This document shows, piece by piece, positions 22,000 through 33,790 of a stretch of DNA of 64,000 bases. Location of the stretch: the NCBI GenBank assembly GCA_000711775.1, contig ARYC01000304.1, positions 104,736-168,735 of the forward strand, written 5' to 3'. The notes beneath the pieces are model-generated. The model saw only the letters and a program-made list of their open reading frames with translations, had not been told where the DNA came from and did not search any database. Positions within the stretch are counted from its first letter, which is position 1, and the number at the start of each line of letters is the position of its first letter. Source of the DNA: Oxytricha trifallax (taxonomy: Eukaryota > Ciliophora > Spirotrichea > Sporadotrichida > Oxytrichidae). The position numbers were made by a program, and so were the translations under genes.

Positions 22000-23540
22000 T
22001 CACATTTCAAGTCCCTTAGTGATCTGTTAGTAAAATATGTATCCAACTATGCTTTCTAAATCCTTCAAGGACGCTATAGGGTTACCGCTCTTCTATACGT
22101 CCTCAACAAAGTAGCTTAGGCTCTAGTTAATTCTCTTCTTCCATAATAGTTCAACACTTCGTGAAGCCTCCTCTCCTTTTGGTTATCAATTGACTTCAGA
22201 CGCTGCAAAAAATGCGCATTGCTATCATAGTCTTAGAGATATATACAACCTCTTGATATTATTTGACTTCTGTTGCCCCTGTCCAGCATCTGCCACAACC
22301 TTCTATCAGAATCAAAGGAGCACGCTACCATAACAAACGCACCTTTCTTAAACTTTGAGCCTCAGCCAACACTGTTTTCTCTCTTCATAATCAGAATTCC
22401 TATTTCTTTTTCTCTAATCTATTGCCTGCATTGTTTGTTATCGGATAAGTAAAGCTCATAATTACTTCCCTAAGAAAGTTTAACTCTGTAGTCCTCATAC
22501 TCACTGGAATTTACAATGACAATTATGGGCTCATTGGAGAAGAGTTAGTCAATTTCTCTTAATATTGTCTATTGAATGTCGTCTTTGTCCTTAGTTATTA
22601 TAACTGAGCAGACATGCGACTCCTAATTCTATTTGGAAAAGAGTAGCTCTGACTAGAAGCTCAAAACCTTTGCCTTCTTAATCGTCTCATCAATAACAAC
22701 TTTGTGATGTTTCGTGTATTGCTGAAAACGCGAAAACCTTCTTATTTTAGAGGATCCAGAGCCCAGTTATAGTATTGCCCTCTGAAAGAACGAGGTTTAG
22801 TCTATAATAGAATCAAACTCGTTTAAAATTATTATGTCCTCCTTGTACAGGTGTTTATAGTAATTAGCAATGTCAACCACCCTGATATTCTCATGGATGG
22901 ACCTAAGGAGTTCATCGGTTTAAGTTTACAAATTTTGATTTGGTTCTATGATTGTTGTTTTCAATCCTTTTAAGGCATAGTAGTAAGCAACAAGAGCCTG
23001 AATCTAAGTCTTTCCTGATCCAGTTGGCATATCAATTATTGAGCAGTCTTCGTTAGCACTTATTACCAAACTTACAATTAAAGCTTGATATTGCGAATGC
23101 TGATAAACCTGACTTTAAAAACTCCAGCATCTTAGACAAAGTGATAAACTCCTCGTGGTCAACGCAGTCTCGAATTTAATTGCTTTCACTAAATTGCTTG
23201 ACTACTTTAACAGCATCATTTTCCTGTCTCGAATATGTGATGGTCAGATCTCTTGTCTTCGCCTTTACTGCTGTTTTTATTCACTCTGATTCGATTAAAT
23301 TTAGAGTGGCCTCAATACAAGAAAGAGGCACCTCCTCGAGGCTTTCTATTACCAGAATAAGGCTGTGTAAGTTTAGAGGAATCTATAATTTCTCGAACAG
23401 AAGTTTAGAGATGACCTGTCGTTAGCTAAGTAGAGAGAGCAATTTATTTAGATGCAAACCTTCATCCTCATGAACCTCTATTTTTCTTAAAATGGAAAAA
23501 GCCAACATGCGCTCCTCATTTTATATAGTCAGTTATTTCG
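22000..23540 (-). pseudogene. SF2 helicase, SecA-like, captured inside TBE-4
   Basis: Minus-strand frame in the ciliate code. Blocks in order: EERMLAFSILRKIEVHEDEG; QVYQHSQYQALIVSL; Walker A DMPTGSGKTQ; YYYALKGLKTTIIEPNQN; Walker B-like DIIILNEFDSIID (NEFD instead of DEAD/DEVD); KKGAFVMVACSFDSDRRLWQ; motif VI-like MLDRGNRSQ, followed by RGCIYLQDYD; a C-terminal helical region ending QITKGLEM with TGA at 22000-22002. NEFDSIID and the RR-x-Q-x-x-x-RG-x-R..IYL pattern resemble SecA-type ATPases (VDEVDSIL; RRIDNQLRGRSGRQG..FYLS) more than classical DEAD-box proteins. At least two in-frame TGAs (after LNLIESE and ENSVG) and two frameshifts make it a pseudogene. It replaces the N-termini of both neighbouring TBE genes. 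Confidence 0.72.
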
Positions 23541-23885
23541 CTATTTGAGAGAAATTATAGATGAAGCTCATAAGAAACGCTACTCTATTTCTCCTGAAGA
23601 TTAAAAGAAGCAAGGAATACTAATAAGCGAGACCTGGCTAGCAGAGCTTAAGAAGCATCCTTATCTCTCTAGTAAGATTTGATTTATAACTTTTTAGGGA
23701 AACCTGGAACTGGTATATTTCTAATGAAAGAGACTGCAAAGGTTCACAGAGAGAGAAAGTCTCAAACCATTCATTAAGCTAGCAAGAGACTTTATAATGA
23801 AGTTTATAAGATGGGTCTTAGTTAAGCACCAGAGGAAGAAAAGAAAGTGAAGCCGAATCCATTTAAGAGTCCGTTTGATATGTGA
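23541..23885 (+). pseudogene. TBE-4 22-kDa gene, 3' half only
   Basis: Starts abruptly at YLREIIDEAHKKRYSISPED, identical in position to the middle of the TBE-6 22-kDa gene, and ends NPFKSPFDM with TGA at 23883-23885. The N-terminal half has been replaced by the helicase insert. Confidence 0.85.
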
Positions 23886-23895
23886 AATAATTCAT

Positions 23896-24706
23896 TCATT
23901 TAAGTCTAACACTTATTAATAAATATTCATTCTTCCTTTCCTTGCACATATCGTAATCTAGTATTTACCCACTCTCTTGCAACTACTCTGTATTAAGTCT
24001 ACTGTGTCGATTGGTAGATCATGCATTAGGTGATACAGCAAAAGAGTTTCTTGTAGTGAGTCTTAATCTAACTCCAATAGAATTCGATTCCATAAAACTG
24101 AGAACCTTGACCTTTTAGTCTTACACTTCTATATTATCGTAATTTTTATACCAGGACTTATTAATATAAATGTTGAATGTAAACACTGCTTCATCAGCGT
24201 GTATAAACTAGATGTTATTATCAATGGACCTCTGCATTTAATCATATATAAAGTTTAAATTATTACTATAAAATGGCACTGTAAAATCAATTACTTTCTT
24301 CACCCTGTTGACGGTCTTGAAAGTAATGCCATTTCTTCTATAAATAATAGCTATAGTCTAAGGAGAGATACGCATGTCAGGAAACTTGCGATGAAACATG
24401 ACAGCTCGTTAGTCAAGAGGAAAGTGAGCCCAATACTTTAAAGTCTTAGAGTCACAGAGATAGTCAATATGGGTCTGAGTGAACTTTTATTTTCTTACTG
24501 GATGTTTTCTAGTACCAGAATTAAAATGCTAAACAGCTAACATGCAGTGATACCTAACAGTTGAGGCACTCTTGCTATGGCTGTATAATTCAGCACTGGT
24601 TTGACTTATTCTATATTAATACTTGTACCAAACCTAAGCTTAAGCAGTATATCTAAATATTAATCATTATAAATATACCCTAAATTTCGCTAATTTCTAT
24701 TTCTCA
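23896..24706 (-). pseudogene. TBE-4 transposase with core deletion
   Basis: ATG at 24704-24706, same N-terminus as TBE-6. Only about 811 bp against about 1050 in TBE-6. The deletion (junction CTGAGAACCTTGACC near 24100) removes the region between the first Asp and the catalytic Glu, including VDNLSVH. It also shares a small deletion with TBE-6 after the ANTIC-like SIAR region (GGCACTCTTGCTATGG), so the two derive from the same lineage. Confidence 0.82.
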
Positions 24707-24928
24707 TTTTGCAATTTGACCTAATTTCTCTACTAACCCCAATAAGACCCACCTATACCCTACAAATCAAAGCACTTATAAACCTCACTAAGGGGTTTTA
24801 GGGTTTTGTCTCTCAGATTTATTCAGAATGTATCAATAAAAATAAAATTTTTTTTCATTTCACTTTTTTTTGCATAAAAAGTGTTGTGCTTTTTATTTTA
24901 ATTTTCATATTTAATAATTGTTAAAATT

Positions 24929-25225
24929 TCAAATAATCTTATTATTTATAAAACATAAACTTTAGGTGATTTCTACTTTTGCTTTGACTACAGCTACACT
25001 AACTTCGTGGCAGTTAGAATTTTTCTGATTATTGATCTTTTATAATTGTTATTTTTAGGTTGTTGTTGTTTAGAATGGAGTACTAGTAGTTGAAGCTAGA
25101 ATTTTAATAGTAGAATATTTTGTTATCATCTGAGTATTTCTCATCATTCTTCTTTGAGATTTATTCAAAAACCTGATGTCTAAAAAGTTGAACAATTCCA
25201 TATAACGTTTGCCATTTTTGATAAT
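24929..25225 (-). CDS. Coding-looking segment present in unit C but missing in unit E
   Basis: Minus strand, ciliate code: NGKRYMELFNFLDIRFLNK, SQRRMMRNTQMITKYSTIK, TTTTQKQQLQKINNQKNSN, HEVSVAVVKAKVEITQS, to TGA at 24929-24931. In unit E the flanking sequences (TTCAAATAATTTTAT and GATGAAAGTT) are joined directly, so about 300 bp is missing there. It may be an MDS of the downstream minus-strand gene (41280-44575) or of an unrelated gene; nothing in it is recognisable. Confidence 0.45.
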
Positions 25226-25516
25226 AATAATTCAGTTTATAAATAAAAATTAATATTTAAATCTAATATTCTAATAAGAGATTGAAGTTTTATAAATATA
25301 TAATTTTTGATCATTAAATATTTATATTTTTTCATTATCTCTCTTAATAAACATTCAAAATCCCAAAACCCCTGAAGTTGCTTGATTGTGTTTTTGATTG
25401 ATAAAAGTAGACTATAAATGCATACTTTATTAAGGTTTTAATAGGGTTTATGTAGAGGATTAGGGTTTAAATATTATGTAAATTAGTGTGTATTAGAGGT
25501 GTTTTAATTTTACTAT

Positions 25517-26953
25517 TCACTCAAGCAGTACTTTGGCATCATGAGGCAACTTTCTAAACTTTATTTCTTTTATCCAACTTACAATTTAGTCTATTGTATG
25601 GTCCTCTCTATTGTTAGGCTTAATGATTATCTGCTCAGCCATATATTTCATTTTACCTTTTATCTTATTCTAGTCTTAAAATTGATGTATTCTTCTTAGA
25701 ATCTTTCTTTCTCTTATAGCTATAGTAATCATTTTTTGCCATATCGTATTGAGCAATTATTGCTGCTAGAGCCCATATATCCCACTTAATATCCCCATCT
25801 CTCCAATCCTACCTTTCTGTAAAGTATCCAGGAGTAGCGTAAACGTTGCCAAGTCCTGAAGCTTCAACTCTCTATGATCTATTGAAATCAATTATTACTA
25901 CTCTGAGTGGTGAAAAGTCAAGTATAATATTCTCAGGCTTCAAGTCTCTATGAACATATTCTAAAGTTTGCAGCTTTTCAATGCCTTTGTAAACATTTGT
26001 AAGAATAAGAGGTAACTACTTTGGTATCCTTTAATCTTAAATGTAGTCTCTTAAAGTCATTAAGTATAAAGAGAGACGAAAAGCTACATGATCATGAGCA
26101 AGCAGAATAGCATATAGCTTTATTATAAATCTGCTCTGTCTATCTCTTGACTTAGTAAGTGCTTGGTATTCATTTATATATTCCATTAGATACTTGTCAT
26201 CGCATTTGAAGTATTTGAATGGATATATTTTTATGCGAACTGCTTGTCTGTTATAACCTTTTTCTAAAACTTTTTTTCAAGGATAAGATAACTTTCCTTA
26301 AACTCTTTAAGGTCAATTATATTCAATATAGGAAGTTTAAGTTCTTATATCTTAAGTGTTATTTTTACTATTTCAGAGGCAGGGAGATTTCTCAATGCTT
26401 TAATTAGCTTATTTTCTATCTTAACTCTTTGTTTCAAAGTTTCTAAAGGGTCTCTAGGCTTTCTTTTTTGAAGGAAGACCTCACCAGTCTTAGGATCTAT
26501 GACTTCAAACTTCTTACCATGATCGTTTTATAGGTGAACTTTTAAATCCCTTGAATGATTGTATTGCTTTTTGCAATAAGGTCAGAAATATTTTCCATCT
26601 ATCTTATCATACTTAAGATAGATCTTTTTTTAGGCTTGTTAAAATGCCGCTCTAAAATATGACGCTCGAGAGCAGATTTATAAGTGAAGTTCTTCTCACA
26701 CTCTTAAAATTGATGCAATGCCTTAACTTCTTTTTCTCTTCCTCCTCTTGAACCATTTTTATTTGTGCTTCGCATCTCTGCATTTCTATTTAACAACTGA
26801 ATTGCTATTCAAAGTCTGAAACTTAAGGTTAGAGAATTTCAGGTTCGTATTAGGCAGAGCATCACAAATCTCAATTTAATTTTGATTCATGAAAGAAAGT
26901 TTTTGCTGACTAATGCCAAGCAATGCCGCTTTTCTAAGTAAGCTGCCGCTCAT
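25517..26953 (-). pseudogene. TBE-5 zinc-finger/kinase gene
   Basis: Minus strand from ATG 26951-26953 (MSGSLLRKAALLGISQQKLS) to TGA 25517-25519 (KVLLE). It has a longer N-terminus than TBE-2, finger-like blocks (ECEKNFTYKSALERHILERH with the first Cys lost; a second one with a KKD basic linker), and a kinase domain with HRDLKPENI- and DFNR-like blocks. Frameshifts occur in the linker (around 26400-26750). Confidence 0.75.
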
Positions 26954-27384
26954 TTTATAAATACTATTAATAATTATATAAGCTGTATAAACACTACATT
27001 TATACACAAGTAAGAACATGCCCTCAAAGATTTAGAGAGGTTAAATAGGAACAGAGTGCAAAGCATTAGTTTTATATTTCTAAAATTTTGAGATAATTTA
27101 TATTCTATTTCATCCATTAATTAAACCTCATAATTAAATATAAATAAATTAAGAGCAGCACCTAATTAAATTAATTATTATTAGGAACAATTTAATGGAG
27201 AAAGTTTGATAAAAATGGAAGTCAAACTCTGAAACTTGGAGAAAGTTCCTCCATCTTTATATATTTATCTGATTCAGGTTGACCTCCAAGTGGATCTCCC
27301 TATTTAGAAGTAAAATTTTAGTAAGTTCAGAATGGATGTCCATAATTTAAAATTTCATAAAGATTTATTGAAACTGGAAGCAAG

Positions 27385-28170
27385 ATGGAATCTATGAATG
27401 ATGCAATGAAGAGAATATAATTATCTTAAGATTTAATAGGAAAATTCAGGAGTAAAGAAGACCTTTACAGATACTTGGTATAGTAAGGTAAGCTTTATCT
27501 TATAACTAACTTAATAACCATAGTTGGATTGTTCTTGCCAAAACATGAGGGAACAATATAATTCTTAAAGGTATTGCTAAGTGAAGAGAAAAAAGCTTTT
27601 AAGTCTAATGAGATCAGAATGATCGAGATACCTAACAATCTGAAATATCAGTAACAAACCTCTATGATGATGCTATGAGTGATCCAGATGTTGCTTTCAA
27701 CCTTCCATCAAAGTTATAACTCTCTAATAAGTTGCCAGAGAGAAACTTCTTCTTTGCTGTCCTTGGAACTCTGAAACTTGAGTACTTAAATGAAGTAATT
27801 TAAGAAGCTCATAAGAAACGCTATAGCATCTCTCCTGAAGAAAAAGAGAAGCAGGGAATTAAAATCAGCGACAATTGGCTCTAGGAACTGCAGAAGCATC
27901 CATTCATCTCTAGTAAGCTTAGACTTTTAACTTTATAGAAAAACCTGGCACTGTATATATTTGATGAAAGAGCGGAGCAAATTAAACAAAGAGATGAAAT
28001 CTAAGTAAAGCATGAATTGAGTAAGAGACTCTTCAAAGATTTATAAAAGCCAGACGAGATGAACAAAGATGCAGGAGCTGGCACTAAGAGAAGAAACATA
28101 GGCCCAAGCAAGCCTTAAGAGGAAGAAAAGAAAGAGAAGCCAAATCCCTTTATGGGTTAGTTTAATATAT
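27385..28170 (+). pseudogene. TBE-5 22-kDa gene
   Basis: Starts MESMNDAMKRIQLSQDLIGK at 27385. Keeps VGLFLPKHEGT, VTNLYDDAMSDPDV, LPERNFFFAVLGTL and AHKKRYSISPEEK, and ends with the MGQFNI region near 28170 where the usual TGA is altered (ATATCAAC). One base is lost in PNYPE (AACAATCTGAAATATC), giving a frameshift near 27635. Confidence 0.8.
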
Positions 28171-28947
28171 CAACTTATTCATTTATTTAAATATAAAACT
28201 TATTTATAAACACAAAATCTTCCTTCACTAGCACATACTTTTGCTTTATCATCGCTGACTCTCTTAGCAGCACTCTTAATAAAATCTACTGTACCTATCT
28301 TCAGATCGTGCATCAAATGATAGAGCAGAAGTTTCTTGTAGTGGCCTTTCAATAGGCCCCAATATAGCTCAATTCCATTGAACTGAGGGCTATAAGGAAC
28401 ATTAAATACAGGTGTTATGTTAAGCCTTTCATATTCCTTCCTTGTGTCTTTAGTTTTATGGACAGATAAGTTATCTACAAACAGAATAATCTCTTAGTCG
28501 GCGTACTTATCTCTGAGTTATTATAAGAACTTTATGTATTATTCGGTCTTTATTGAGCGAGGGTGGATAACATAAGTCTCGAGGCCATTATCTTCGCTTA
28601 TTCCACCAAGTATTGCATGAGTTTACACCTTAACCTTTTAATCATATACTTCTATGTTGCTGTACCTCTTATACCAAGGCCTTGAAATGAAGGTATTGAA
28701 CATGAATACAGCCTCATCAGCGTGTATGAACTTAATATTATGCTCTTAAGCCCTCTGCTTTTAATCAAATATAAAATTTAAATTATCCTTATAAATATAA
28801 CATTAAAGTCAATTACTCTCTTAATGCGGTTGACTGTCTTGTAAGATATTCCATTCAAAACCCTTAGTGAGGTTTATAAGTGCTTTGATTTGTAGGGTAT
28901 AGGTGGGTCTTATTGGGGTTAGTAGAGAAATTAGGTCAAGTTGCAAA

Positions 28948-29996
28948 ATGAGAAATAGAAATTAGCGAAATTTAGGGTATATTTATAATGATTAATATTT
29001 AGATATACTGCTTAAGCTTAGGTTTGGTACAAGTATTAATATAGAATAAGTCAAACCAGTGCTGAATTATACAGCCATAGCAAGAGTGCCTCAACTGTTA
29101 GGTATCACTGCATGTTAGCTGTTTAGCATTTTAATTCTGGTACATGAAAACATCCAGTAAGAAAATAAAAGTTCACTCAGACCCATATTGACTACCTCTG
29201 TGACTTTAAGACTTTAAAGTATTGGGCTCACTTTCCTCTTGACTAACGAGCTGTCATGTTTCATCGCAAGTTTCCTGACATGCGTATCTCTCCTTAGACT
29301 ATAGCTATTATTTATAGAAGAAATGGCATTACTTTCAAGACCGTCAACAGGGTGAAGAAAGTAATTGATTTTACAGTGCCATTTTATAGTAATAATTTAA
29401 ACTTTATATATGATTAAATGCAGAGGTCCATTGATAATAACATCTAGTTTATACACGCTGATGAAGCAGTGTTTACATTCAACATTTATATTAATAAGTC
29501 CTGGTATAAAAATTACGATAATATAGAAGTGTAAGACTAAAAGGTCAAGGTTGTCACTCTCGCAATTTTGGATGGTATCAGTGAAGATTCAGGCTTAGAA
29601 ACTTATGTTAATCATCCTCGCTCTATTAAGCGAGAGCAGTATATAGAGATCTTACAAAAGCTAAGAGATAAGTACAAAGATCAAGAGATCATCCTGTTTG
29701 TTGATAACCTCTCAGTTCATAAGACTATGGAAAATAAGAAAGATATGAAGAGTTAAAGATAACTCCTGTGTATAACGTTCCTTACTGTCCTCAGTTTAAT
29801 GGAATCGAATTCTATTGGAGTTAGATTAAGACTCACTACAAGAAACTCTTTTGCTGTATCACCTAATGCATGATCTACCAATCGACACAGTAGACTTAAT
29901 ACAGAGTAGTTGCAAGAGAGTGGGTAAATACTAGATTACGATATGTGCAAGGAAAGGAAGAATGAATATTTATTAATAAGTGTTAGACTTAAATGA
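28948..29996 (+). pseudogene. TBE-6 transposase
   Basis: ATG 28948 (MRNRNQRNLGYIYNDQYLD), TGA 29994-29996. The catalytic region is well kept: IHADEAVFTFN, LFVDNLSVHKT, FNGIEFYW. Broken by a small deletion near 29083 (GCAAGAGTGCCTCAAC, shared with TBE-4) and by indels near 29750 and 29850. Confidence 0.85.
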
Positions 29997-30006
29997 ATGA
30001 ATTATT

Positions 30007-30749
30007 TCACATATCAAACGGACTCTTAAATGGATTCGGCTTCACTTTCTTTTCTTCCTCTGGTGCTTAACTAAGACCCATCTTATAAACTTCATTATAA
30101 AGTCTCTTGCTAGCTTAATGAATGGTTTGAGACTTTCTCTCTCTGTGAACCTTTGCAGTCTCTTTCATTAGAAATATACCAGTTCCAGGTTTCCCTAAAA
30201 AGTTATAAATCAAATCTTACTAGAGAGATAAGGATGCTTCTTAAGCTCTGCTAGCCAGGTCTCGCTTATTAGTATTCCTTGCTTCTTTTAATCTTCAGGA
30301 GAAATAGAGTAGCGTCTCTTATGAGCTTCATCTATAATTTCTCTCAAATAGTCCTCTTTTATTGTACCAAGAACACCAAAAAGAAAGTTTCTTTCAGGTA
30401 ACTTATTTGAGAGTTACTTCTTGCTAGGAAAGTAAATAACCACTTCCTCATCTTTCATCGCATCCTCGTAGAGATTTGTGACTGAAATCTATGGGTAGTA
30501 AGGTATTTCAATCAGTTTGATTTCTTTGTTTTTAAAAGCTTTCTTCTCCTCGCAGAGTATTGCTTTTAAGAATGATATTTTAGTACCTTCCATCGTTGGA
30601 AGGAAAAGACCAACTGTATACATCGTTGATTAACATCAATTTATTTTACCATGCTAAGTAAGGTCTCGATAGAGATCCTCCTTGCTTCTGAATCTTGAGA
30701 TCATTTCTTGAGCCTCAACCCTTTTCATTTGTTCATTGAATGATTCCAT
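30007..30749 (-). pseudogene. TBE-6 22-kDa gene
   Basis: ATG 30747-30749 (MESFNEQMKRVEAQEMISRF), tail NPFKSPFDM with TGA 30007-30009. Contains GLFLPTMEGTKISFLKAI, SNKLPERNFLFGVLGTIKED, YLREIIDEAHKKRYSIS. It supplies the intact reference for the half gene in TBE-4. Small indels are likely: the length is not a multiple of three. Confidence 0.82.
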
Positions 30750-30924
30750 CTTTGTTCCTCTTCCTATAAATGAATTTCAAGTTTTAATTTATAGATTTCT
30801 GGATCCTATCCTTTAAAATCTTACTATTAAATTGGGCATCTTATAGGAGGTCAACCCAGTAAAGATACGTGGAGAAAGTTCACAGAAGCTTTAATAAACT
30901 TCAGAGATGGAGCTCCATTTTTAT

Positions 30925-31145
30925 AAATTTAGTTCCATTAAATTAGTACTAAATTTGTTTTAATTTGTTTAGTACTGGTACTAAATTCGTTTAATTTTAA
31001 TTGGTACCAATTTAATAGTACCAAAACTTAATTAGTACCTAGTTTTAAACTAATGAGGTTTTAATGGAAAAGTTCCAATATGGTTCAAAATTTAATTGGT
31101 ACCAGTACCAACTTTAACTTTATCTGAGTTGGTACCAAAATTAAA
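30925..31145. repeat. GGTACC-rich iterated motif between divergent TBE-6 genes
   Basis: Repeated GGTACCAAnnTTAA / TTAATTGGTACC units and their variants (about ten TAGTAC or GGTACC cores) lie between the 22-kDa and kinase genes, the same place as the TACTTAATTAGGAGC array of TBE-2. The sequence differs but position and palindromic character are the same. Confidence 0.7.
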
Positions 31146-31526
31146 ATATTAAGCATTAATTTAGAAAATCAATAAGATTTTTAAGAAAACTGTTTTTTTT
31201 AAAGGGTACTTATTGGCACTTAAACCTTTCAGGAAAAAATACTGATCAGAAATTGATCTTCTTGAACCTAGTCTCCTAGGCTTAACTGAATTTCTTGTCT
31301 AACTGGATCCTTGTCAACTCCTGACCAGAACTGCTACCTTTCTTAAAGTAAGTATCCTTATTGTCCTGTTAAGTACCCTTTAGGAGATTAAGTTTTCTTA
31401 AAAATCTTGTTGAATGCTTAACTTTGGTTCAACCAAGAAACAAGAAGTTATATATATATTGAGAGGGAAGCAGAGCTAAGAGCTCTTGAATTTGAAGCAC
31501 ATGTTTTTATTAAATAGGTTTAAAAC

Positions 31527-32813
31527 ATGAAACAGAATGCTGAGATAGAAGTTTAAACATTAATAAAAGATGATGAGGAAGAAATTGAACAGCTTCAGAT
31601 TTAAAAGATTAAAACTTTTGAATGCTAAGACTGCTAAAATTCTTTTCTCTACTGATTCCAGTTTGAAAAGACATATGAAAAAAGTTCACTCTGGGAAAGC
31701 TAAGGTGTATTTTAAGCATGATAAGGTCGATGGCAGGTACTAGTGCACGACTTGTGAGAAGTCTTATACTCACTCAGCTAAAGTTAAGAAGCATATAGAA
31801 AGCATCCCTTAAGTGAGTTCTTGATTTAAGATAAAGAGACTTAGAAATTAGTGCCCGCTAAAAGAAAATCTAATAATCTTGAGACTTAAAAAGAACAACA
31901 GGAGAAGCTCAAGAGGCAGAAGCGAATAGAATTAATGAATCAACCTGCTGGTAATGTCTTTTTAGCATGCTTTTAAGAGAGAGCCATGTATATTCCTGCA
32001 CTAAATGCAGTAGACCTTAGCAGTTGTATTGAAAACTACTTACATATAAACGTACCTGCTAAAGCAAAACTCATAGTGGTTGATGACTATGCCTACAAGG
32101 TATATCCTTTCAGCTATCTCCTTAAAAACGAGCAGTATTTAAATTAGTTTGCTAACGAATATATTGTACTTAGAGAGGCTTAAAAAAAAAGATTGCAAGA
32201 ATTTGATCAAGCTAGATGGTGTTATTTTAGGGTTTGATTTCATCATACTAAGCTAAAAAAGTTTGAAATGACTCTCCGAGATTATCTATATTAAAACAGA
32301 TACCCAGATGACTTGAATGATATTCTATCTATAATGATAAAGGGTGTTTAGGAACTTCACGAGCTTGGATACGTTCATAGAGATTTGAGGCCTGAAAATG
32401 TTATGATAAACTTTTGCCCTTTATAAGCAGTCGTAATCGATTTTAATAGAGCCTTAAGATAAGAGATTGTAACCTTAGCAAAGGTTTTTGGTAGTCCAGG
32501 TTACTTCCAAATCAGAGAGAAATGGACTAATGGCTCTATTAAGTGAAATGTTTGGGCAGTAGTTTTAATAATATTAGAGTGCGATATAGAAAGCATGACA
32601 TACATTAATACAAAATATGAAAAATAATCAATAAATCTAGGTGAGAAGCACATAAAACAAGATGATGTATGCTAAGAAATAAAGATGATTGTAGAGAAGA
32701 TAATAGTAAGAGCTCCAGAATATCCAAGACAATCCTTAGACGATATGCTCGAACCACTAAAGAAAGCGAGATTCAAGAGATACAACAAAGACAAGCAAGT
32801 AAAATTCCTGTGA
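31527..32813 (+). pseudogene. TBE-6 zinc-finger/kinase gene
   Basis: ATG 31527 (MKQNAEIEVQTLIKDDEEE), finger 1 (FECQDCQNSF..SSLKRHMKK), finger 2 (CTTCEKSYTHSAKVKKH), kinase with YKVYPFSYLL, VHRDLRPENVMINF (Arg for Lys), VIDFNRA, and TGA 32811-32813. Frameshifts after finger 2 and near 32190 and 32245. Confidence 0.8.
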
Positions 32814-33461
32814 TATAATTAAACTAATACTCATTAATTACATATTTAAGTCTCATTAAACCTGCATTTTCTCTTCTAACCCTAATAAAACCTCAACTTT
32901 ACCCTAATAATCAAAGCACTTATAAACCTCACTATAGGGCTTTGAGGTTTTGATTCTTTTTTATGTTAGCTATAGATTAAGCAGAGATATAAAGCTCAGG
33001 AAATTGGTGATGAAACATCACAGCTCTCTAGGCCAGAGAGAAATGATCCCAGTATTTAAGAGTCTTATCATTAATAAAATAATCAATATGATGGTGCTAA
33101 AATTTTTAAGGTCTTTTAAGCTTAGAAGGAATTTGCTATCTTTATAAATTCAATGATAACAAGCAGTGAGACCTAAAAGTGGCAGAAGATTTAGAAGCAG
33201 CCTTGCTATAGACGTGTAATTTAAAATAGGCTTGAGCTATTCACTATAATCATCACATCCATAACTCAACTTAAACAGCAGATCTAGATACTCAATGTCA
33301 TTTACAGACCCCAAAACTCTCATTTAAATTCTAATTTACATTAGATTTAAACCCTAATCCTCTACATAAACCCTATTAAAGCTCTAATAAAGTATGCGTT
33401 AATAGTCTACCTTTATCAATCAAAAACTCAATCAAACAATTTCAGGGGTTTTGGGGTTTTG

Positions 33462-33612
33462 AATACTTGAGTCTTCTGATGATGATAATACAAGCCAGAA
33501 TAGTAATTATTTATATTTCGTAATTAAATTAAGTAAAATTATTTAAACTGTAAAAGTAAATAGTATTAGCAGCAAATCTAATACTTCTCAATTTTATGAT
33601 AAAAAGTAATGA
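33462..33612 (+). pseudogene. Relic of the channel-gene tail, unit D
   Basis: Starts at the TBE-5 end inside the ESSDDDNTSQNS coding region, then the AT-rich IES and the last MDS (ISSKSNTSQFYDKKQ, TGA 33610-33612). Confidence 0.75.
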
Positions 33613-33790
33613 GAGTAATAATTCTATTCCATAAATAATTTTCACACTATAGCTATGCATTTATTTAAACATTAAAAAAGATTTAAGCCTAAATTAATTA
33701 AGTGATGGAGCCGCCGTTGCTGGATTTAAGAGTTCGTTATGAAATAAAATGAATAATTAATTATAAAAGTTTAAACCATTAAATTTAAAA

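Larger units (their letters stand above)
20684..24808 (-). mobile_element. TBE-4, inverted, with captured helicase
   Basis: The left end CAAAACCCCAAAACCCC at 20684 follows ACT; the right end finishes at 24808 and is followed by TCT. Unit E shows the empty site (TTATCACTTTCAGATTT), so ACT was the target and one copy has mutated. Order on the minus strand: transposase, 22-kDa gene (opposed), helicase insert, kinase gene. Same subfamily as TBE-6 and TBE-1 by its ends (TTAGTAAGG, GGGGTCTTATTGGGG). Confidence 0.93.
28856..32952 (+). mobile_element. TBE-6, nested in the TBE-5 transposase gene
   Basis: Left end CAAAACCCTTAGTGAGG at 28856 (one C4A4 unit shorter than usual), right end TATAGGGCTTTGAGGTTTTG to 32952 (also eroded). 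Perfect ATT duplication (28853-28855 and 32953-32955). Gene order as TBE-2; subfamily as TBE-4. Confidence 0.93.
28179..33323 (-). pseudogene. TBE-5 transposase, interrupted by TBE-6
   Basis: Two pieces on minus: N-terminal codons from ATG 33321-33323 (MRVLGSVNDIEYLDLLFKLS) down to 32953, and the remainder from 28855 to about 28179. TBE-6 inserted at ATT inside the coding region, and both ATT copies are present. The C-terminal piece shows the VDNLSVH and catalytic Glu regions on the minus strand. Confidence 0.83.
25356..33461 (-). mobile_element. TBE-5, divergent subfamily, split by TBE-6
   Basis: Left end CAAAATCCCAAAACCCC at 25356, right end GGGGTTTTGGGGTTTTG to 33461. The inner repeats (CTGAAGTTGCTTGATTG, CAATCAAACAATTTCAG) differ from the other TBEs, marking another subfamily. 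The flanks are ATT on the left and AAT on the right; the left site is intact in unit E (AACATTTTTAACCG), the right flank is in the channel tail of unit D. Without the nested TBE-6 it is about 4.0 kb. Confidence 0.92.
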
